Positions 57,984 to 64,000 of a stretch of DNA of 64,000 bases are shown here, piece after piece; the stretch's first letter is position 1; each line of letters starts with the position of its first letter. This DNA comes from Angomonas deanei (taxonomy: Eukaryota > Euglenozoa > Kinetoplastea > Trypanosomatida > Trypanosomatidae), in contig LR877146.1 in NCBI GenBank assembly GCA_903995115.1, positions 558,001 through 622,000 on the forward strand, read 5' to 3'. Under the pieces are notes generated by a model. It had not been told where the DNA came from and made no database searches. It saw only the letters and a program-made list of their open reading frames with translations. The position numbers were made by a program, and so were the translations under genes.

Positions 57984-58562
57984 ATGTTCGGCGGTACCCC
58001 CCAAGATCGTGACCAGCAGCACAGCACCATCTACAACGCAGACTCTAACGGCAATGGCTACACCACCGGTTCTGCCGGGAAGGCGAGCTACAGCCGGAAG
58101 GTGAAGCCAGGTGAAGATGTCTCCAAGGTGTCGCAGGCGTCTGCCAACGCGCATGTCCAGCGTGGTAGCGAGCCGGTCCGTGAAAGCGGCCGCAACGCAC
58201 AAGACCTCAACGCCAACGACCTGCCCCAAGATCCGTTTCACTACGCCCACGTCGTCATGCAGGAACGGAACCCCTATTACAACCAACAGCGTCAGGTGAA
58301 CGAGGTGCGGCCGGAGGCGTTTGCCAACGGTGAAATTCCGCTGGCCCCTCCCCGTGAGAATCCCTTACGCTATGCCCGCCCGTACGCCCACGATATCCAG
58401 CAAGTCATGATGGAACAACAGGTGATGATGATGCAGCAGCAGCTTGCCATGGCCAGTGCGTATGGCAGTTGCATGGGGAGTATGAACGGCGGGATGGCAT
58501 CCCAGGGCAGCATGTACGGCACTGGCAGTATGTACGGTGCCGGGAGCGTCTATGGTATGTGA
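57984..58562 (+). CDS. Gln/Met/Gly-rich soluble protein of unknown function
   Basis: 192 residues from ATG 57984, the first ATG where GC content and codon use become gene-like. The N-terminus is polar (MFGGTPQDRDQQHS) and rich in Gly, Asn and Ser. The central part contains a compact charged segment (QDPFHYAHVVMQERNPYYNQQ). The C-terminus is Met/Gln-rich (QVMMEQQVMMMQQQ) and ends with repeats of Gly-Ser-Met-Tyr-Gly type. No signal peptide, membrane helix or known domain is visible. It is unrelated to the surface-protein family around it. Low-complexity aromatic/Gly repeats could favour self-association, but that is speculation. Confidence 0.75.
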   Translation: MFGGTPQDRDQQHSTIYNADSNGNGYTTGSAGKASYSRKVKPGEDVSKVSQASANAHVQRGSEPVRESGRNAQDLNANDLPQDPFHYAHVVMQERNPYYNQQRQVNEVRPEAFANGEIPLAPPRENPLRYARPYAHDIQQVMMEQQVMMMQQQLAMASAYGSCMGSMNGGMASQGSMYGTGSMYGAGSVYGM

Positions 58563-59202
58563 TTCCACTAGTGGTGTACTTGTGCCATCCATATTGGGAA
58601 GACTTTTTTTGTTTTCTTACATCGTTTATTTTTGAGTTTCTTTTGTTATAATCGTTGTTTTTTTTTTTTTTCAGGTTGTTTTACGGATAGGCATTTGGAA
58701 GCCTTTTATTTATTTATTTGTTGTTGATGTTAGTGTTACAGTGACTGTTCGCAGACGAACGGCAGGTAATAATAACATCAACAAAACATTCTTTTTGAAG
58801 ACAGATAATACACCAACACACTAATGCGTTATGCACATTAATGGAAGAACGTATCAACGAGAATTCTTCTCATATAAAAGGTTCTTTCACTATGTTCACT
58901 CTCAATTTGTGTAAGCGTTTATTACTCTTTCTTTTTTTTTTTAGACCTATTGGATATTATTTTTCTTCATTGCAGTGAACTAATTATTTTTCTTTCAAAA
59001 CACTTTTTTTCAGATATCTGGTCACTAATACTTCTGTTATATTTTTTTTTCCTCCCTTACCGTTATTCCTTGTATGTAGCATTGCTCACACTGGCGGTGC
59101 TACCACACCTTCTTTATTCTTCCTCCCTTTACTGGTTTTACGTTCACTACTGTAGAATACTCTTTTTCAGTCTGTCAACCGTCATCTGCATTCCCCATTC
59201 AC
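58563..59202. other. Intergenic region before A8
   Basis: A/T-rich non-coding sequence with several T runs. A tract ending in TGTAG at 59151-59155 with the type A leader afterwards is the A8 acceptor. No other element recognised. Confidence 0.45.
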
Positions 59203-59742
59203 ATGCCACACACAGCCGCGCTCCTTCTGCTTCTGACACTGATGACACTGACGACCACTGTCCGTGCTGCTTGTATGTCTACTGTTACCTACTCCCCTCA
59301 GTGGTGCGCTGAGCATTATGAGTGCAACACTACCATGACCTACAGCCTCGAGTTCGGTACGTGTCTGTGCAATGGAAACCTTACCGCCGTAAAACCGTAC
59401 GACCCGAACTGTGCTGATTACTTTACACAACAGCAACAATCACGATGTCAGCTAACGGACTATTCATCGGTGTTAACGTACTGCGACAAGTGTAACGCTG
59501 GCTACAGTTTCTCCGACCCTGTCACTATCGTAAACCAAGACTTCACACGCAAGTGCGTCCCTACCATCGCACATTGTACGTATCATACATCAGACTACAA
59601 ATGCACCTCGTGTGACACTGGATACACACTAACCGTTGACAAGAAAGCTTGTGTAGTTACGATTCCCCGATGCAGCGCACACAATCCTGACGGTACCTGT
59701 AATGATTGCAATGCCAGCGCCTCCCCCTTCCTGCGACAATAG
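59203..59742 (+). CDS. Array member A8: truncated type A protein produced by internal deletion
   Basis: 179 residues: signal peptide (MPHTAALLLL), an intact N module A (YSPQWCAEHYEC, TDYSSVLTYC, CVPTIAHCTYHTSDYKC) and barely one repeat, then stop. It lacks the PWW helix and tail. Directly after the stop, 59755-59784 matches the last codons and stop of a C3 tail (gaaagcgattctgactga). A C3-type 3' flank with hairpin follows. Thus the middle of a former A-C3 gene, from the second repeat to the end of the tail, has been deleted. The product could be secreted rather than membrane-bound, or the gene may be dead. Confidence 0.8.
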   Translation: MPHTAALLLLLTLMTLTTTVRAACMSTVTYSPQWCAEHYECNTTMTYSLEFGTCLCNGNLTAVKPYDPNCADYFTQQQQSRCQLTDYSSVLTYCDKCNAGYSFSDPVTIVNQDFTRKCVPTIAHCTYHTSDYKCTSCDTGYTLTVDKKACVVTIPRCSAHNPDGTCNDCNASASPFLRQ

Positions 59743-60176
59743 TGGCGTTTGTGAGAATGCTGACAACGAAAGCGATTCTGACTGAACGCGAGCGGTTCAG
59801 GTCTGTTCTTTCTTATTCACTTGTTGTGCTGAACCAGTCATGGAAGTCCCTTTTTGAACGTACTTTTCTTTCGGTATTCTGTTTGATGAGAGTAAAGTGC
59901 CTTTACGCTTCCTTTGCAGTTGAACGCATCTCTACATTATGAGAGTTGTAAAAACGGTCATTGTATTCTCACAGCACATGATTATTATTTTTTCTCTAAG
60001 AAGTGGTAACAGCTTTGCATTTTGTGTGTTCGCTCACACCTCTTTTATCCTTACCCATGTACGCGTCATTGCCCGCACTGGTAGTGATACCCCATTCCTC
60101 TTTATGCTTCCTCTCTTCTCTTTTTCCTCATTCTCCCCGGTAGACTACTCCGTTTCAGCTTTCTTCACTACCACCC
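59743..60176. other. C3 tail remnant and intergenic region before A9
   Basis: Begins with the remnant end of a C3 tail (to about 59784), then a C3-type 3' flank with the hairpin at 59926-59949, and ends in the A9 acceptor GGTAG at 60139-60143. Confidence 0.55.
59926..59949 (+). promoter_or_regulatory. Conserved 3' hairpin, copy 3 (after A8)
   Basis: Arms GCATCTCT and AGAGTTGT around the loop ACATTATG. Seven of eight pairs form, one of them a G-U wobble, with a single T-T mismatch. Confidence 0.5.
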
Positions 60177-62603
60177 ATGTTTCCCATGAACATACCACGC
60201 ACCGGTTTGCTTCTTCTGCTGCTGACGCTAACGGCGTTGACGACCAGTGTCCGTGCAGTAGTGTGTACGTCCACTGTTACCTATTCTCCCCAGTGGTGTG
60301 CGGCGCACTACACCTGCTCCACCAGCATGACCTACAGCGTCCAGGAAGGTGCATGCATGTGCAATGGCAACTTCGCCCCTGTCACACCATATGACAACAA
60401 CTGTCAGAGCTATCTTATACACCAAACCCAGGCCCGATGCGACCTGTACGACTTTTCATCGGTGTTGGCCTACTGTGTTACGTGTAATCCCGGTTACAGT
60501 CCCTCCGACCCCATCACGATTTCTCAAGGACAGCACACACGCAAGTGCGTCCCCACCATCCCGAACTGCGCCTATCACACCTCCAACTACAAGTGCACCT
60601 CCTGTTACAGTGGGTACGCGCCGACCATTGACCAAACCGCTTGTGTGCCCACACTCCCCGGGTGTGCCACCTACAACAACGACGGTACGTGTCAGTCCTG
60701 CACCAACGGCAACGCAGCCTCCGCCAGGATGTCCTGCGTGACAACGATCCCCGGTTGCGCATCCTACAACGATGCCGGCATCTGTCAGACGTGCACCAAT
60801 GCTGGCTACACGGTCTCCTACGACGGGGCAGCCTGTGTGTTCATAATCCCGGGATGCACCTCACAGAACGCCGACGGCACCTGTCGGGAGTGTGAGACCG
60901 GTATGTCCCTCACCTACGACTACTGGAACTGTGTCACCACGATCCCCGGATGTACCTCGCACTACCGTTATGGCCAGTGTCTGGCGTGCACCTCCGGTAT
61001 GTCCCTTTCTTATGACAAGAAGGCTTGTGTCACCACTATCCCCGGATGCAAGTCGCACGACCTCGACGGCACTTGTAGGAGCTGTAACGCCGGTACCTCC
61101 GCCTCCGCCGATAAGAAGGCCTGCGTGACGACCATCCCTGGATGCGGCTCCTATAACGCTGACGGCACCTGCCAGGCTTGCAACAGCGGCATGTCCCTCT
61201 CGAACGACGGGAAGGTGTGTGTGACGACGATCCCCGGATGCACCTCACACAACGCTGACGGCACCTGCCAGGCTTGCGAATCCGCTGTGTCCCTCCCCAA
61301 CAGCAGGGAGGCCCTTGCCAGTCGCGCCTCCTACGACAGTGCCGGAACCCGTCAGTCACGTAACACCCTCTCCAATGACAAGAAAGCTTGCGTGACCCCT
61401 ATCCCAGGTTGCACCTCCCACAACGCCGACGGAACCTGTCAGACATGCAACACCGGGTCGTCCCTCTCGAACGACAAGAAGGCCTGCGTGGCGACGATCC
61501 CGGGTTGCTCCTCACACAACCCGAATGGCACATGCAAGGACTGCAGTACTGGTACCTCCCTTTCTGACGACGGCAAGGCCTGTGTCACCACCATCCCCGG
61601 ATGCAAGTCGCACGACCCCGACGGTACCTGTGACACGTGCAGCACCGGCACCTTCGCCTCCGCCGACAAGAAAGCCTGTGTCACGCCCATCGTCGATTGT
61701 ACCTCCTATAACAGTGACGGTACTTGTCAGACGTGCATTACAGGTACACAAATCTCCGACGACAAGAAGTCCTGTGTGTCCCCGATCCCTGGCTGTGCCA
61801 CCTACACCTCGTTAGTGGCCTGCAAGGAGTGCCGCTCATCCTATTCCCTGTCGTATGACAATACCGCATGCGTTACGACGATCACCGGATGCGCCTCACA
61901 CAACCCTGATGGTACCTGCGAGACGTGCAGTCCTCATTTTTTGCTGTCCCCTAATAAGAAGTCGTGCGAAGAGCGAATCCCCGGTTGCAGCTCCTACAAC
62001 AGTGACGAGACTTGTCTGACGTGCAACGCCGGTACCTCCCTCTCGAACGACAGCATGGCCTGTGTCACCACAATCCCTGGATGTGCCTCACACAACCCCA
62101 ACGGTACCTGCAAGGACTGCAGTCCCACGTACTCTCTCTCCATCAGCGGTGACGCCTGCGTCCTGTGTCAGGTCAGCAACTGCACGCACTGTGATACCAC
62201 TAACGTGTGTGCAACCTGCGCCGACGGCCTTGGTTTGTCGGATGCTGGTGCCTGTGTGGCCTGCGTGGATTCGAACTGCAAACAGTGCAGCGACAACGGC
62301 AACACGTGCCTGGCGTACCTCGTAACAGAAGAGAAGAAAGAGAACGGCTTGCCGTGGTGGGCGTATCTCTGCATCGCGCTGGGCTGTCTGCTGTTGATTG
62401 GATTGATTGTGTTTTTAATTCTGTTTCTGTGCAGGGAAAAAGGGGAGGACCCGCAGCCGACGAGCAAGGGCGACGCCGCGCCACAGGAAAGGACGAGATC
62501 ATCAGTCCAGCGGGGCACTACGGCCATGGAGGGCAGTGAGTCCGACAGCATATCATTCAGTGAGGGGAACTCTGACAACGGAAGCGATTCTGACTGGCTG
62601 TAA
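60177..62603 (+). CDS. Array member A9: large hybrid cysteine-rich surface protein, N module A, B1-like helix, C3 tail end
   Basis: Intact 808-residue frame. Signal peptide (MFPMNIPRTG) and N module A (YSPQWCAAHYTC, YDFSSVLAYC) are followed by about 17 cysteine repeats, the most of any intact member. The unit near 61281-61370 has lost its cysteines (SREALASRASYDSAGTRQSR). From about 61600 the repeats closely match those of B4/B5. The short membrane-proximal module (CQVSNCTHCDTTNVC) leads to LPWWAYLCIALGCLLLIGL, the B1 type of helix, but the tail end is C3 (PQERTRSS to NSDNGSDSD). The gene thus combines parts of three others. Predicted surface antigen. Confidence 0.9.
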   Translation: MFPMNIPRTGLLLLLLTLTALTTSVRAVVCTSTVTYSPQWCAAHYTCSTSMTYSVQEGACMCNGNFAPVTPYDNNCQSYLIHQTQARCDLYDFSSVLAYCVTCNPGYSPSDPITISQGQHTRKCVPTIPNCAYHTSNYKCTSCYSGYAPTIDQTACVPTLPGCATYNNDGTCQSCTNGNAASARMSCVTTIPGCASYNDAGICQTCTNAGYTVSYDGAACVFIIPGCTSQNADGTCRECETGMSLTYDYWNCVTTIPGCTSHYRYGQCLACTSGMSLSYDKKACVTTIPGCKSHDLDGTCRSCNAGTSASADKKACVTTIPGCGSYNADGTCQACNSGMSLSNDGKVCVTTIPGCTSHNADGTCQACESAVSLPNSREALASRASYDSAGTRQSRNTLSNDKKACVTPIPGCTSHNADGTCQTCNTGSSLSNDKKACVATIPGCSSHNPNGTCKDCSTGTSLSDDGKACVTTIPGCKSHDPDGTCDTCSTGTFASADKKACVTPIVDCTSYNSDGTCQTCITGTQISDDKKSCVSPIPGCATYTSLVACKECRSSYSLSYDNTACVTTITGCASHNPDGTCETCSPHFLLSPNKKSCEERIPGCSSYNSDETCLTCNAGTSLSNDSMACVTTIPGCASHNPNGTCKDCSPTYSLSISGDACVLCQVSNCTHCDTTNVCATCADGLGLSDAGACVACVDSNCKQCSDNGNTCLAYLVTEEKKENGLPWWAYLCIALGCLLLIGLIVFLILFLCREKGEDPQPTSKGDAAPQERTRSSVQRGTTAMEGSESDSISFSEGNSDNGSDSDWL

Positions 62604-62630
62604 ACGGTCTAACTATTTTTTTTTCTTTCT

Positions 62631-62838
62631 GATTTACTTGTTTTATTGTATCTCCTTCCTATAGAACTTTTTTTTAAGATGCATTCTTCTTTTCAGTACT
62701 TTATTTGATGTAATTAAGGTTTTCTTTTCTTTTTTTTTTTTGATTTACTTGTTTTACTGGAATCCCTTCCTGTAGAACTTTTTAAAAATGCATTTTTCCT
62801 GCAGTTCTTCATTTGATGTAATTAAGGTTTTCTTTTTA
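62631..62838 (+). repeat. Imperfect tandem duplication of about 111 bp in the A9 3' flank
   Basis: gatttacttgtttta at 62631 recurs at 62742, and tttgatgtaattaagg near 62704 recurs near 62815. Both copies are T-rich and differ at several positions and in homopolymer length. Confidence 0.7.
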
Positions 62839-62859
62839 ACTTTTCCTCTGCAGTTTAAC

Positions 62860-62883
62860 ACATCTCTACCCAATGAGAGATGT
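62860..62883 (+). promoter_or_regulatory. Conserved 3' hairpin, copy 4 (after A9)
   Basis: Arms ACATCTCT and AGAGATGT form a perfect 8-bp stem around the loop ACCCAATG. It follows a pyrimidine tract ending in GCAG at 62850-62853, which is also present before copies 1 and 3, with a related GCAG before copy 2. Confidence 0.6.
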
Positions 62884-63092
62884 AGACAAAAAAGGTTTTT
62901 TTTTTTTTGATAATGTCTGGACGGTTTTTTTTTCTACGGAATGAGAAACGTTTTGCACTTTTTGTCTTTATTAAGATTTATTTTATCCCACATATGCCGG
63001 ATTGCTCGTACTGACGGTATTACACTACCTTCCCCTTATTCTCCGCTGTAGACTACTCTTTTTCAACTACTTCACGATCACACTTGTTTCCC

Positions 63093-63898
63093 ATGGACGT
63101 GCGACGCGCATTTGTCTTCCTTCTGTTGCTGCGCTAACGATTCTGACGACCAGTGTCCGTGCAGCGTGTGCCAATGTGTGCGCACAGTGTGCGGACGGGT
63201 ACAACTTCACCACGAACCAAACCGCCTGTGCGACATGCGGCATTCAGAACTGCAGCAGCTGTGACCGGAACGAGTTCTGTGCACAGTGCGCGGATGGGTT
63301 CGGCGTGTCGGACTTGGGCTTCTGTTCCACCTGTGTGGATACGGACTGCAAGCGCTGCGTTGCCAACGGCGTGGACTGCGTCGAGTACTACACCCCCAGA
63401 AACAAAGAGGATGAAAAGAAAAAGAAAAAAGGCATGCCGTGGTGGGTGTATCTCTCTATCGTGCTGGGCTGCCTAGGTGTGATTGCCGTGCTTGTGTTCT
63501 TTATCGTGCAGCTGTGCAAGGATGACGAAGATGAAGAGATTGTTGCGAGATCGCGGAGAAACACAGATGTGAACCCTTTGGCATCGCCCAGCAAACCTTC
63601 AAAAAGCGAATATGTCACACCAGTAGGAAGTATCCTTCCAACCACGGAAGAAGACGACGTCGTGTTGATAAGAGAAACCCCACCACAAGAAGACGTTGTT
63701 GCCGAGCCTTCGGTGATACCCCGCAGAAGTCGCCGTACAACCCGTAACTCTACTTTCCTCTCCGGTGTCGACGCGGAAGAAGGGAATGAAACTGAGGATG
63801 CGGCACTAAATGAACTTGCCGATTCGGCCGCATCCCCGCGACGGAGACGGCGGTCGGTGTCGTTTCTCGAAAATAACGATGGAGGCATGGATTTCTAA
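63093..63898 (+). pseudogene. Array member A10: deletion derivative, signal peptide joined to the membrane-proximal module, C2 tail
   Basis: The leader and acceptor (TGTAG at 63047-63051) are of type A. The first ATG at 63093 opens a 14-residue frame that stops at 63137, so the signal peptide is not read into the rest. In the main frame, remnants of the signal peptide end (TTSVRAAC) are joined directly to ANVCAQCADGYNF, removing N module A and all repeats. From there the module, linker, MPWWVYLSIVLGCLGVIAV helix and C2 tail (ending GGMDF) are intact and nearly identical to B3. With no in-frame ATG between the acceptor and the module, a normal product is unlikely; the remainder may serve as a donor in gene conversion. 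Confidence 0.7.
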
Positions 63899-64000
63899 AT
63901 TCCCGAGATCCAAGTGTCAAAGCATGTATAAATATATTTCTTGTGTTGTATTTTAAATAGGTATAAAATGATAGGCGGCAATAATGCTCCTGATAGATAT
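63899..64000. other. 3' flank of A10 to window end
   Basis: Resembles the A7 3' flank (agcatgta, taaatatatttctt in the same order). No gene is visible before the window ends. Confidence 0.45.

Larger units (their letters stand above)
62604..63092. other. Intergenic A9-A10 with a local duplication and hairpin
   Basis: Contains the 111-bp tandem duplication, the hairpin at 62860-62883 and the type A acceptor TGTAG at 63047-63051. Confidence 0.55.

Noticed and set aside
27106-63898. Array as a set of Giardia-type VSPs
   Set aside because: CxxC repeats are shared, but the conserved short cytoplasmic tail of Giardia VSPs is absent, tails here are long and of three kinds, and gene flanks have pyrimidine tract-AG acceptors unlike Giardia.
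1-64000. tRNA, rRNA, CRISPR arrays or transposable elements
   Set aside because: No clover-leaf with A/B boxes, no rRNA-like sequence, no direct repeats with spacers of CRISPR type, and no transposase or reverse-transcriptase coding sequence was seen. The repeats present are coding tandem repeats or duplicated flanks.

Overview
The window reads as nuclear DNA of a kinetoplastid-like protist (Euglenozoa). Every gene I can support lies on the + strand. None shows an intron. Intergenic stretches of about 0.2-1 kb are A/T-rich, and most genes are preceded by a pyrimidine tract ending in AG, then a short leader and the first ATG, which is the layout expected for polycistronic transcription with spliced-leader trans-splicing. 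The proteins (ABCA-type transporter, Lag1 ceramide synthase, threonine aldolase, NAP1-like protein) fit a eukaryote. The species cannot be named from the sequence, and the lineage call is inference.

Left third (1-27 kb), single-copy or small-family genes: an ABCA-type lipid transporter in three reading-frame pieces (819-7351), a tandem pair of short-chain dehydrogenases (7650-9540), a DUF1275 membrane protein (9848-10681), a TLC-domain ceramide synthase (10994-12400), a 1107-residue membrane protein of unknown function (13012-16335), a PLP-dependent threonine aldolase (16578-17639), a long helical-repeat protein with an N-myristoylation signal in two frame pieces (18263-21768), a small single-span membrane protein (21988-22664), three small membrane proteins (23003-25206) of which two are clear tandem copies, and a NAP1-like histone chaperone (25578-26792).

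Right two thirds (27-64 kb), a tandem array of about sixteen cysteine-rich type I membrane proteins and relics. They are built from interchangeable parts: one of two N-terminal modules (A or B), a variable number of roughly 32-residue CxxC repeats, sometimes a conserved cysteine-rich membrane-proximal module, a Pro-Trp-Trp motif directly before the transmembrane helix, and one of three cytoplasmic tails (C1 Ser/Arg-rich, C2 acidic ending near Met-Asp-Phe, C3 ending in Ser/Asp/Glu). N modules, membrane segments and tails are combined differently from gene to gene. The array includes complete genes, frame-interrupted genes, internal-deletion derivatives and a decayed N-terminal fragment, as expected of a surface-antigen family evolving by recombination and gene conversion. 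Two unrelated genes sit inside it: a glyoxalase-like protein (40724-41608) and a Gln/Met-rich protein (57984-58562).

Flanking DNA in the array is also duplicated. A 127-nt 3' block follows each of the first four members. A short hairpin with a constant 8-nt loop recurs downstream of every member ending in the C3 tail. Several reading frames, including those of single-copy genes, are broken at homopolymers or short repeats, so some breaks may be sequence errors. In the entries below, array members are named A1-A10 and B1-B5 in order.
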